From Cyanophora paradoxa (taxonomy: Eukaryota > Glaucocystophyceae > Cyanophorales > Cyanophoraceae): a stretch of 64,000 bases of DNA. The stretch's first letter is position 1. Every line of letters starts with the position of its first letter. The translations under genes were made by a program, and so were the position numbers. The notes under the pieces were generated by a model that saw only the letters and a list, made by a program, of their open reading frames with translations, was not told the DNA's origin and ran no database searches. Below are positions 20,977 to 32,353 of this stretch, piece by piece. The DNA is taken from positions 186,001 through 250,000 of the forward strand of contig QPMI01000064.1 in NCBI GenBank assembly GCA_004431415.1, in the 5' to 3' direction.

Positions 20977-23900
20977 ATGATCGCAGCGCTGCGAGCGGCC
21001 CGTGGCTGCCGCGCAGCGCTCTGGCGAGCTCCCGCCCTCGCGCCGGGGTCGCTGGGATCCACGGCCTTCATCCGCGTCGGCCCGCGCGCCCCGGCGGCGC
21101 TGCCCGGGCGCTGGCGGACGATCCACGTCGCCTCTCTTCGTCCCGTGCCCCGCCATGAGGCACTCAGCGCGGCGGGGAACAGCCAGCCGTCGCCAGCGCC
21201 CAGCGACGAGCGAGGAGTGCGCAGCGGCTCGCTCAAGAGCGCCGGCAAGCAGCCAGCCAGCAAGAGCAACAGCCGTGGAGCAACGCAGAGCGGGCGACCG
21301 CGCGGCGAGACGGGGCCCTCAGAGGAGCAGCGAGCGCCGCCCGCGGCGCTCCTGGCGCTCGAGAACGCCGCGCGGGAGGGCAAGGCGACGGACGCGCAGC
21401 TGGCGGAGGCGATCGAATCGCTGCTTGACGCGCGGCGCGTCCACGAGGCGCGGGCGCTGTTCGAGCGCGCGCGGGCGGGCGGCGGCGGCCTCCCGCGGCC
21501 CTCCGCGGAGTCCTGGGGCACGCTCGGTGCGCAGATTCGCCTCCAAGCTCGCCCTAGAGCCGCTCAGATGCGGGTGCGCGCGCGCAGTGGAGGCGCTGAG
21601 CAGCCACCCGGCGACGGCGCGCCGGTCCCTCGGGTACGCGTCCGAGGCGCTCCGCGCGTTCGAGAAGGCCCCGGCCCCGGCCGTGTACGCCGCAGCGATC
21701 CAGGCGTTCGTCCGCGCCGGCGGGTTTGCGTACCCCCTCTTTCTCGCCCCCGCCCCGAGCCGAGCCCCCGCGCGCAGAGAGTCGGATAAGCGGAGGGCGC
21801 ACAACCTTTTTAGAAAAGCGCTGGCGAAGGGCGCCGCCAACGAACGGGCCGCGCGCGCCCTCGTGCGCAGTACCCCCGCGCGGCCTCGCCGGTACCCTCC
21901 TCATTTCCTTCGTACTCTCCCGGCAGCTCGTACCCCTCCTGAACGTGCGGGCCGATGCGGAGGCGGCGGAGCTGTTGGAGACATGCGCCGCGCGGGGACT
22001 CGTACCTGGGTCCATCATTTACGAGGCGGCCCTCAGCGCCTACGCCGAGCGGTTCCCCCCCGCCTGGGACGAGGGACGGGTACTGTGGGAGCGCGCCGCC
22101 GCCCTCCCGCCTGCCGCGAGGCTACCCCGCCTCTGGAGTACGCACCCCCTACCCCTAACCCCCTACCCCGTGCCCAACGATGGTTCTTGGACCCTCGGCT
22201 CATTCCTCCTCCTCCCCCCCCCCCCCCCCCCCCCCCCGCGGCGCAGACGGGTACCTGAAGCTCTGCCTGAACGCCCTACCCCGGGCGCTTGCCGCCCACG
22301 GACCCGAGCTCGACGCCGCCGGCCTGCCCCGGGACGAGCACGGCATCGTCTCCTTGATCAGGGTACCCCCTCCTTCTTTCGCGTACCCCCTGCCCCTCCG
22401 ACCCCGTCTCCCAAGGCGAAGATGAAGGCGGAGGGACTCTCCTTCGATAGGGGTACGTACTCCACACTGGTGCGTACCCCGTCCCGAAAAAGGCGGTAGC
22501 CCCCTTCCTGTCCGACGCGGGTACCGGGCGCAGTGCCGCTACTTCGAGGAGAAGGGGGATACAGCCGCCGGCGAGCGGTGGCTCGAGGAGGCGCGCTCGC
22601 GTACCCCCCGGCCCCGCCCCGCGTCCCCTAGTCCCTTATTCTGTACCCCCCAACCCGCAGGCCCGCGGGGCGGGGATGGCGGAGGGAGGGCTTGCCGCGG
22701 TCTTCGTACCCGCCTTCGAAGCCGCCGCGAAGGCCGCCGACGCTCCCCGCGTCCGGAGGGTGCGCCCCCGTACCCCTCTCCGTTCGCCCACACACACACA
22801 CGCCGCCCCGGCAGCTTCTCGCGGCGATGGCGAACGAAGGCGTCGAGCCTACCCCCCGCCAGCGGTCCGTCCTCTCTCTCTATAGCTACCCGCCCCATCT
22901 TCCTCGATGTCATCCGATCTGCTCCGCTCATCTGATCTAATCTGGCAGGGCGCTTGCCGTGCGGGCGCTGGGGCTTGCTGGGCGCGGGGCGGAGGCGGCG
23001 GGGCACGCGGCGGCGCTGCGCGGGGCGGACTACCTCACGCCCCGCGAGCTCTCCATCCTCTTCGGTGGGCCCCCGCCCGCCCGCCCCGCCCCGCCCCGCC
23101 CGTGGCTGCAGCCGTGGCTTGCAAATTGCCGGGGGCCCTCCTCCTGATTATAAGCATCCTCTTAGCCGTTCTTAGCTTCTTTTTAGCTTCTTCGATTCGG
23201 CGGGCCTCCTCTTTGGAGCAGGAGGGGCTGGCCGGGGGCCGTTCTTAGACTGGAATACTCGAACCGCTAAAGCGACGGGCTTCTAGGCCGGGCTTTCCCT
23301 GCAAATCCGTCCCTTCCGCCGACGCCGGCGGCCCGCGCGGCCCGCGCCCCGCGCCCCGCGTCGCGCCGCCCGTGACCCTTCCCTCCCTCCCTCCTTCCCC
23401 CCTACAGACTACTACGGCCTCGAGGGCGGCGACGAGGGCCGCGAGCAGGTACCCCCCCACCCCCTTCCCCCCCCCCCCCACCCCCCCCACCCCTCCCTGC
23501 GCCGCAACCGTACCGCGACCCCGGCCCCCGCCGGAACCCCCCTTCACGCCTCCGACCAGAGCTTACTACTATAAACCATCCCGCCAGCCCTCCGTTTGTA
23601 GCTTGCAAACTGACGGGCTGGGGGGCGGGCAGGTCTCGTCGCTGGTACGGGAGCTGCTGGCGGGCGGCCGCGGCGGGCACGCCTGCCTCAACGCAAACGT
23701 CCTCTGCTCCGCCATTGAGGCAAGCTTTGAAGCCCCGGCGCCCCGGCCGTCCCGCCCCGACCGCCCAGAACGGCGGGGCTTGCTTAGAACTCAAGATCCG
23801 AGAGTACTAGGAGACCGAGGGCTGCGCCGCCCGCTTAGACAGCTCCCCTGCCCTCCCTCCCGCCTGACGCTCGCGCCGGCGGCAGTCGCTGGGGCGGTGC

Positions 23901-24697
23901 GGGGCGCCGGAGGCGGCGGTGCCCCTCGTCGACGAGGCGATGCCGGCCCTCGGCTTCGCCCCCAACTCCAAGGCCCGCCTCCCCCCGCCCCCCCGCCCGC
24001 CTGCCTCGTCCCGGAGTCTGGGATGACGCTGGTAACGGCGGTCTAGGTCGCTGACCTTCCGCAGGTGCTGACGAGCCTGTTCCAGGGCTTCGCGGCCGCG
24101 GGGCGCCTCGCCGAGGGCGTCAGGTGCGCCCGAGACGCCGAACGAGGCGGCAGATCGAGCTTCTATAGAGCCTTGAGCACGGTTCACTAGAGCTCGCCTA
24201 CCGCACGGTTGCCTCCGCACCCCCCTCCCCCCCCCCCCCCCCCCTTTCGCCCCCTCCCCCCGCACCCCCCGCACCCTTCCTTTCCCGATCTCCACCAGCG
24301 CTGAGCGGCGGGGTCTGACGCGCGCGGCCGGCAGGCAAGTCCGGCGGCTGCTCGAGGTACCCCCCGGGGGGAAGGCCCCCAAGCCCGACAAGCACCTCTG
24401 GGTGCGCTATATTTAGCTCGCACCCCCCGGTTCCCGCGCCGCTCCCTGAGCCCTCCCTCCGGGCAGGGCGCGCTGGCGGGGCGCGTGGCGGGCTGGCGGG
24501 CGCGGACGGTCCACGACCTGCGGGAGCGCTGGAGGCGGCTCGGGCCCTGGCGCCGCTCCTTCCCCCAGGGGCGCCCCGGGGGCGACGCCCCGGGGGCCGA
24601 GGCCGTGCGGGGCATCGCGGCGGCGGCGTCGCCGCTCGGGCCGGGCTCGCGGGGGGGCTCGAGGGGGGGCGTGCCGGGCGACCTGGGCGTCGTGTAA
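20977..24697 (+). CDS. Pentatricopeptide-repeat (PPR) protein, probably organelle-targeted (spliced)
   Basis: The start at 20977 gives an Arg/Ala-rich N-terminus free of acidic residues (MIAALRAARGCRAALWRAP), typical of a mitochondrial or plastid transit peptide. Repeated helix pairs of PPR type follow: LAEAIESLLDARRVHEARALF near 21400; VYAAAIQAFVRAGG near 21690; AEAAELLETCAARGLVPGSIIYEAALSAYAE near 21960; MKAEGLSFDRGTYSTLV near 22420; LLAAMANEGVEPTPRQR near 22820; ALAVRALGLAGRGAEAAGHA near 22950; LVDEAMPALGFAPNSKA near 23920; and VLTSLFQGFAAAGRLAEG near 24065. The last exon ends at a stop at 24697. PPR proteins bind organelle RNA, with each repeat reading one base; the target is not inferable. 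At least a dozen introns, most under 120 bases and many starting GTACCCC, split the gene, and two contain poly-C runs of 24 and 18. Confidence 0.8.
22214..22237. repeat. Poly-C tract of 24 bases in a PPR-gene intron
   Basis: An uninterrupted C run just before the acceptor preceding the exon for DGYLKLCLNALP. It is on the sense strand of a plus-strand gene, the opposite polarity to runs in minus-strand genes here. Confidence 0.85.
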
Positions 24698-25590
24698 GGG
24701 GTCCTGGCCCCGCGAGAGTCTCTCCCTCCCTCTCCCCCTCCCTTCTTCCCCCCCCACTTTCTTCTCCCCCCTAGTAAATTGTGCCCTGCCTCTGTCTCTT
24801 CAAGATTTTTTTTCGTATGCTTGGCGCTTCCCTGGCATGAAGGCATCTTTTCTTTTCGCAGACGCGCGAGGATCGCGAAAGAGCTTCATGCGTATGACTC
24901 GGTGATTGTTTAAAGTCGTTGGTTATACAGAGTCTTGCAGACGTGCGCGGAAAGGGAACGTGTACGGAAGAGTCATGCCCACGTACAGTCTAGATCTCTA
25001 TATATAGCTAATTATAATTTCAGATATAGATCTAGAATCAAAAGGGATCCGGAACTATCCCAATCCGATCATTGAATTGGAAGTTTAAATGCATCCTAGT
25101 CGCTCTCACATCGCTCGCACTCGTAGTGATAGCGTAGATAGCGTGAATATTGACAATTGCCACAGTGCATTCATGATTGCAATTGCGATTGTGCCGTACG
25201 CGCGGTGCATGCATCAATGCGGCGTCCGCTTCATCTAAAACAATTGCAACCCCCCGACAAGAGACGAATTCGAAATCCTTATTTAGTTCCCCCCCGCATG
25301 CGCATCACCCACGTGCACACCCCGTGCGCGTGCAGACATCAATGCAGGGCCCCCGCGCTGTTCGCCAGCCATGCAAGCCATGCGCGCGTACGCAATATAC
25401 GAGTTCCGATCAGCGACCGCAAATCATTATATAAATACTTCGCCGCGCATCGCTTTCAAAGAAAACATGATCTGTAACAATCAAATACGTAGAATAACAT
25501 TGAATACTGGCGACTATAAATGCGGCGCCGTCGCCTTGCAGCTTGGCAACTAAGCCAAACTATAGCTACTAGAGAGAAGCGGCCCGGGCC
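24698..25590. other. Intergenic region between convergent genes
   Basis: The region holds the 3' flanks of the PPR gene and of the NACHT-WD40 gene. 24715-24790 is a pyrimidine-rich 3' flank. From about 24850 to 25550 the DNA is AT-richer, with palindromic words (TCTAGA, TATATATA, GCATGC). No exon is convincing. Confidence 0.6.
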
Positions 25591-28500
25591 TCAGGGCGCG
25601 GTGGCCTCCCAGCCGAGGCCGCCGCGGTCCTGGAAGACATGCCTGGCCAGGGCGTCTGCCTCCGTTGTCCCGTCGGCCTGCTGCCGGTCAGGGGGCGGGG
25701 GTAGGGGCACGAGAGGCCCGGCCGCGCACCCTGGCCCCCGCGACGCTCAGCTGGAGCGCGCGGCCGACGCGGCGGACGCAGAGCGGGCGGGCGCGCCGCG
25801 GCTCGGCCTGCGGCTTGGCCTGCTCGAGGGCGCGGGCGGGGGGAGCCCCCGCGAAGCTCCAGACGCGGAGGCTCTTGTCCGCCCCCGCAGACACGACGGC
25901 TGCGTCGCCGAGGGCCAGGGCGCAGACCCACCCCGCGTGGCCCGCGAGCGCGCACAGGGGCGCCCCGTCCCGCGCGGACCACAGGCGGACGGTCCCGTCT
26001 TCGCCGCCCGTCGCCGCCGTCTCCCCGTCCTGCGCCCGGCTTAAGGCGGAGGAAGAGAAGAGAGCCGAAGGGGGCGCACGGGGGAGAGGGCGACGCTGAG
26101 GACCCAGCCGGCGTGGCCGGAGAGGACCCGGCACGAGTCGCCGCCGCCGCCCCAGAGTCGCAAGGCGCTGTCGCCGACGCTCCACAGCCGCCCCGTCCCG
26201 TCGCTCGACGCCGACGCGAGCGTGCGCCCGTCTTCGGAGAAGGCGAGCGCCCGCACCCAGTCCGAGTGTCCAGCCAAGGTCCGCACCGCCCGCCCCTCGC
26301 CCGCGGCCCAGAGTTGCACGGCCCCGTCCGTGTACCCCGCCGCCAGCAGCGTCCCATCCTGCGCGGCCCTCGGCTCCGGGGGTACGGCCGGCGGCGGCTG
26401 GGGAAGGGGGTACCCGCGTGAGGGCGAGGGAGAGGGCGGAGCGGGCGGGCCTCGCGCCCTCCTCCCCATCCGCCTCGTCGCTCGGCCTTGCGAATCGGAC
26501 GGCCTCAGGCCGATCAAAGGAAAGCAGAGCGCAGGGGCGCACCGCCGGAGGACGTGCCGCGCGGCGCCCGTCTCGGCGCTCCAGAGGCGCACCGTTCCAT
26601 CATCGCCGCCGGAGGCGACCGTCGAGCCGTCCTGACCGAGCCGGCCGATGAGGGCGCGCAGCGAGCGCGAGGCGGGGCCGCACCTGCGAGAGGGCGACGC
26701 ACTGGACCCAGCCGCGGTGCCCCCGGAGCTGCACGAGCCGCGCCTCGCCCGCCGCCCACAGCGGCGCCCGCGCGCCCGACGGGTCCGCCACTCGCCACAC
26801 CCCTACCGTCCCGTCCCCGCTGCCCGACGCCAGCGTCCGCCCGTCCTGCGGCGGTGTCGGGCGGCGCGCGGCCCGACGAAGGCGCCGCAGCGCACGCGGG
26901 AGAGGGCGACGTGCCGCGCGGCGCCCGTCTCGGCGCTCCAGAGGCGCGCCGTCCCGTCGTCTGCTCCCGAGGCGAGCGTCGCGCCGTCGCGGGAGATGGC
27001 GAGCGCGCAGACGGCGCCCGTGTGCCCCTCGATGCTCCGCACCGCCCGCCCCTCGGCCGCGTTGTACAGCGTGATGCGGCCGTCCTCGCCGCCCCAGCAG
27101 AGCGCCGCGCCGCTGGGCGAGAGGGCGAGGCAGGCGGCGGCGGGCGCCTCGACGGCGGAGCGGTGGCGGAGGGCGGCGGGGCTCGCGAGGGCCCAGAGAG
27201 CGACGCGGCCGTCGGCCCCGCACGAGGCGAGCGTGCGGGCGTCGTCGGAGAGGGCGACGCAGAGGACGGCCCCCGCGTGCCACTCGGCGCAGTCGAGCTG
27301 CCGCCGCTCCGGCGCGCCCCACAGACGCAGCGTCCGGTCCTCCCCGCCCGATACCAGCAGCCGCCCGTCCTGCGCTCCGTTCGGCCGGCGCCGGCCCTCG
27401 ATAGTCCGGCGGGGGTGGCGGCGCACGCGGGAGAAGGCGAGGGCGCGGACGGGGCCCGCGTGGCCCTCCAGCACCCCCTCCAGCGCCCCGCTCGCGGCGG
27501 CCCACAGCCGGAGGGCGCCGTCCGGCCCGCCCGTCGCCAGCATGCGCGCATCCGCCGAGAGGGCCAGCGCGAGGACTTCCCGGTCCGCCACGATCCGCCG
27601 GACCTGCGGTGCCCGTCAGTGGCCGCGCGAAACGCTTTCCCGCCGGCGCGCGCCTCGCGGCCGGTCTCCGCCTCCAGCACCGCCACGCGCCCGTCCGCGG
27701 AGCCCGAGACGACCCAGCGGCCCTCCGCCGCCTCCGAGAAGAGGACGGCCGTCACCTGCGCTCCGCTTCGTGAGCGGGGCGGGCGCCGGGCGGCGGGCGC
27801 GGCGCGCCCGGTCCGTGTGGCCCCGGTAGACGGGCTTGACGCCCAGCCGGCAGCCGGCGAGGCGGGCGCCCCGCAGGTCGGCCCCCTCCAAGTTCGCCTC
27901 CTCCAGCACCGCCTGAGAGAGGTCCGCCCCGCGAAGGTCCGCCCCCGCCGCCTCCATCGCGAAGAGGTTCGCCCCCGGCGCGCGCACGCCGCGCAGGTCC
28001 GCCCCGGCGAACGAGACGCCAGCTGCGCCGCGGTCGGACCCAGGGCGCGGTTCGCGGTTCGCGCGGGGGTGCGCGCCCATGTTCAGGATCGTGAGGGAGT
28101 TGGCCGCCGCGATCTGGGAGCCCCCGCGCGCCGACTCGCGCACGCAGCGCCAGAGCGCCTGCCGGCGGCCCGAATCAGCTCGCCCAAGCGCGGAGGCGAA
28201 GCGCGCCAAAAGGTCACACGCACCGAGGCGAAGTGCGGCTCCCGGCGCGCGTGGTCGGCGAGGAAGGGCAGCACTTTGGTGTCGTCCGTGAAGAGGCTGC
28301 GCGGCCCTTGGCTCAAAGATCGGACGGAGGCGAAGCCGACCGAAGACCGCACCGCTGGCTCAGCTCGCCCGCGATGACGGCCGTGTCGATGAGGGCGTCC
28401 AGGCGCCTGCCCGCGATGCCGTCCGCCAAAAAGTACTCCTGCGCCGCCCCGCTGAGCCTTGCCGTCCTCCCTCTGCTCGGCGGAGGGGCACCTTTAGGGA

Positions 28501-31500
28501 GGCATGCAGGAAGTAGTACGAGACGCGCAGGCCGCCCTCGGCCGCCGCCGTCAGCGGCGCGGCCCCGAGCACGTCCGCCTTCTCCTTGTCCCGGCCGCTG
28601 CGGAGCTTCAACACGACGCGCTTCATTGGGGAGGGCCAAGAATAGCGCACGCGAGGTAGGCGCGGAGCCCGGCCTCGACCTGCGCGTCGCCCCCCTCGCC
28701 GGCCTCGGCCAGCGCGGGGTCGCCCACGAAGAGCGAGAGGCCCGCCGTCCCGGCCTGCGGGGCGCGGGCGTGGGCGCCACGCCTTCAGGGGAGACAGAAG
28801 GGGAGGGCGAACCGTGTCCATGGCGCGGGCGAGGAGGCGGCAGACGATGCGGCACTCCTCGACGAGGGCGGCGGCGCCGCCCTGCCCGCGGCGCTTCTCG
28901 GCCTCGCGCGTGAACCACCCCTCCACAAAGGCGTCGTAGATGTCCTTCATGAGGAGGCGCGCGCCGCCGCCGGCCTCGCCCCCGCCCTCCTCCGCGCGCC
29001 GGGCGATCGCCGGCAGCTCCCGGCACGCGATCGAGAGCACGAAGGGCGTCCGGATGATGTCGAGCAGGCTCCCGATCTGCTTGACCTTGGCCACGTACCA
29101 CTCCACGTCGTGCAGCGGGTCCGGGCTCGCGGCCAGCAGCTGCTGCACGAAGGCCCGCGTCTGGCCCGCGTCGAAGGGGCACGTCCACGCCTCGCAGACG
29201 GAGGGGGACGGCCCGGGGTCCAGGGAGAACGAGTCGCGGTACGACTTGCCGAGGGCGGAGAGGTACTGAGCGCGGCAGGAGACAACCAGCCTCGCGGACC
29301 AGAGGGGCAGGTCCGGGTCCACCACGTGCGGGGCCTGCGACAACCTTGTCAAGGCCCGCTTTCCGAAGCGCGCGCGAAACACGAGTGACCTCCCGGAGGC
29401 GGCCTTCGTCGTAGGCGTCCAGTATGGGCAGGAGGCGGCACCTGCGCCGCGTGAGGAGGCGGGGAGAGCGGGGGCGGGAAATCGCGCACCCCGCGAGGAG
29501 GGCGTCCTCGAGCTCGCGGTCCCGCTCGCCGCGGCCGAGGCCGAGCTCGCGGAGGAGGAGGCGGGTGAGGGGCGAGCGGGCGGCGCCGCCGCGGAGGGAG
29601 GAGAGGGGAAGGAAGGCGGGGAAGGGGTCCCCCGAGGCGGGCGCCCAGGCGAGCAGGAGCCGGCGGTGGAGCCGCTTCAGGCTGGTCGTCTTCGAGCAGC
29701 CCGAGTCGCCGGTGAGGAGGAGGGAGCGGAAGGGGCCCGGGCCGGCCGACGCCGGGCCGGCCCCCGACGCGGCGAACGCGTCGAGGAACGAGTCGAGGTC
29801 GAAGCGGCGGCCCTCGCCGTCGGCGTAGCGGCCGTCGCTGTCCGGCGCCGCCCACGCCGGCACGTACACCTGCCGCGCCAGGCCCTCCCTCTCGTACGCC
29901 TCCAGCGCCCGCTCGCGCGCCTGCGCCGGAGCTCAGAGGCGCGTGGCGGGGCTGAGCGGGGGGGGGGCGCGCCGTGACGAGGCGGTCGCGCAGGCGCTGC
30001 TCGGGCGTGCGCGCGCCCTCGACCTCCAGCGCCTTGCGCAGCAGGGCGGACTGGCCCGCCGCCGCGCTCTGTGCCGCCCGGGGCGCACGCGGCCGGCTCG
30101 GCCGCACCTGCGCCGCCGCGGCCGCCTCCCGCGCGCGGGGGGCGCCCGAGTCGCGGAGCCGCTCGAGCGCTTCGAGGGCGGCGCGGGAGGCAAGGCCCCG
30201 CCCTCGAGCCCCGCCGCGTCCGCGAGGGCGCACGCGATCGCGCGGTGCACGCGCTCGCCGGCGCCCTGCGACGCCGCCGCCCCGGCGGCGGCCTCCAGCA
30301 GCCGCACCGCCTCCGCCGCTGCCTCCTCCGGGCCGCCCTCCACCACCTGGGCGCGGCTCAGTCTCTCAAACGGATCGAATCAAAGATTGAAGGGGGCGGG
30401 CCCGAAGGAGGGCGGCGCAGAGCGCGAGCGCCAGCTCGGGGCAGCGGACGACGTCGCGCAGGGCCCGGCCCTCCTCGCCCAGCAGCAGCGCGGAGAGCTG
30501 CGGCAGGCGCTCGGGCGTGGCGAGGGAGACCAGCAGCCGTGCCTCTGAGAACCTGCCGCGGGTGAGGCGGGGGCCCGCCTCGGTCCGCGACGCGCGCACC
30601 ATGGGCGGGCCTTCTTGACGCCGTCGGCACCCGCGACGGCCCGCAGGTCCGCCCACACGGACTGCAGCACCTCCCGCGCCTCCCCATGGTTCTCCTGAGC
30701 GGGCGTAAGGACACGCGGGATCAGGGCGGCGGCGCCCGGCGCGAACCTTGAGCCACATGACGGCGTCGATGACGGTCGTGGCGCCGAAGCTGCGGGCGAA
30801 GGTTAGGCGAGCGCGACGCGAAAGCTTTGAAGGTGCATGCGCCTGCCGAGGCCCTCCACGACGAACTTGGCCGCTTTGTACGCCATCTTCGCGAGGCGCA
30901 CTGCGGCGGCTCGGCGCGGGCGGTGGCGGATCGGGCGCGGCGGCGGCGGCGGCGCACGGGCGGCCTGGAAGCGGCGGACCATGTCGCCGAACTTGTCGAA
31001 GTCGCTGTTCGCGGAGACGAGCGCCTGCCGGCGGGTTCGGCTCGGCGGCCGCTGCGCGGGCGGCGCGGCCGACTCGCCTGCTGCGCGAGGACGGCGGCCG
31101 CCTCGGCGCGCCACCAGCCACCCGCGCCGCCCGCCTCCTTCGCCAGCGCCAGCAGCCGCTCGCTCAGCGGCTTGACCGTTTCCTCGTGGCTGACCGCCGC
31201 TCCATCGCCCGCCGCCTCGAGCGCGGCCAGCGTCGCGGCGACGAGCTCGAGGCGCGCGAGCGTGTCCGCCTCTCCGTACTTGATCCCGCGCACGCGCTCG
31301 AGCTGCGGGGGCGGCGCGTGAGAGGGCGGCGAGCTTCGCGCGGGCGGCGCGCGCCTGCTGCGTGCAGAACTGGACGACTTCGGCGCAGTCGGAGGCGGTG
31401 AACGTGTTCGGCGGCAGGCGGCCCAGCGCGTCGACCAGCGCGGCCAGCAGCGCGGGCTCCACGAGGGCCGCCCCGCGCGCCCGCTCCATGAGCTCTCCGA

Positions 31501-32094
31501 CGACCTGCCGCCGCGTCGTCGGGCGCGCACGGCGCGCGGCGGGCGGCGCGGCGGCACCTTTCTGCAGGAAGAGGCGTGGCGGGTAGAGACCAGGGCGCAG
31601 AGATCCGCGATGTGCACTCCGGAATCTGGAAGCGAGCGGAAAGCGAAGACCGCGGCCTCGCAGAGGACCCGCAGCTTCTCCTTTGCCGAGGCCGCGTCTC
31701 CGTCGAACTCGTGCTCAATGAATCGCTTCAAGGCTCGCGCGAGGCGCCCCACCTCGCCGAGCGCCGTGCCCTGGTTCATCAGGTCGCTGGATTGAAGCAG
31801 GACGAACAGGACGGCCATTTGCTCGCCATTCTGGATGCTGTGCAGCGAGAGGCTCGCGCTCTCGAGCGCCACAAGCTGCGCACGGGCCTTCTTGGCCGTG
31901 TCTGGGTCCAGCACAGTTTCCAGCGCGCCTTCTCCCACACCAACCGGCGCCGCGGCCGGCGCCTTCGCCTCCGCTCCGCCGGGAGAGGCAGGCTGAGGCG
32001 CGCCGCTCGCCACTTCTCCCGCCGTACGCGTGGCTGCATGCTCGGCGGCTGGCGGCGCGCCGCCCGCGGCCGCGGTGCTCGCTCCGCAGCCCAT
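25591..32094 (-). CDS. Acylated helical module-NACHT-pentapeptide-WD40 protein (spliced)
   Basis: Starts at 32094 with MGCGAS (Gly2 for N-myristoylation, Cys3 for palmitoylation), so membrane attachment is inferred. A Pro/Ala linker is followed by an alpha-helical module to about 29950, homologous to the N-terminus of the divergent dynein gene (LARLELVAATLAALEA, GAGGWWRAEAA, SFGATTVIDAVMWLKV, CPELALALCAALL). A NACHT-type NTPase follows (29869-28800): Walker A GDSGCSKT at 29687-29710, Walker B ILDAYDE near 29410, VVSCRAQYLSALG near 29275, LLDIIRTPFVLSIACRELP near 29030. After IAAANSLTILNMG (near 28105) come pentapeptide repeats (ADLRGVRAPGANL, EANLEGADLRGARL, 28010-27830), then a WD40 propeller (27750-25650) with at least eight blades (TLASGADDGTARLWS, SGGEDRTLRLWG, AATGGEDGTVRLWS). 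It ends in GGLGWEATAP with TGA at 25591-25593. NACHT-pentapeptide-WD40 chains are known protist STAND-class proteins; the N-terminal module is the new part. The function is unknown, perhaps signal-induced assembly. Confidence 0.85.
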
Positions 32095-32210
32095 CAGAAG
32101 CTGCCGTGCTCACCGCAGCTTACTGCACGCTCCAGACCGGCGGAGAGGGCTCGCTGCTCGCTGCATCGTTGCGTTTGATCGCTTGACCCGTTTTGTTCGG
32201 AACCCGCCCC

Positions 32211-32241
<31 letters not shown>

Positions 32242-32353
32242 TATCCGAACTCTTGGAGCCTCGTCGGGGCGTCGGCTGTGGCGCCCAGGACGGGTGAAAG
32301 TTAGCTATGGACAACTAGCGACCTGTTGGTGCGCGAGGGACCGCTCCGTGCCC
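32095..32353. promoter_or_regulatory. Bidirectional promoter between the two MGCGAS genes
   Basis: 259 bases between oppositely oriented start codons, so both promoters and leaders are here. It contains a 30-base C run (32212-32241), which could form a G-quadruplex or i-motif or simply exclude nucleosomes. Co-regulation of the pair is an inference from the shared spacer. Confidence 0.55.
32212..32241. repeat. Poly-C tract of 30 bases in a divergent promoter
   Basis: The longest homopolymer in the window, and not inside an intron. It lies between the start codons of the divergent NACHT-WD40 and dynein genes. The exact length may be affected by sequencing. Confidence 0.85.

Noticed and set aside
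20542-21156. N-terminal extension of the CHASE protein from an upstream Met at 21156
   Set aside because: It would overlap the PPR transit peptide coding region on the other strand; MAQDADASWG at 20541 is the simpler start.
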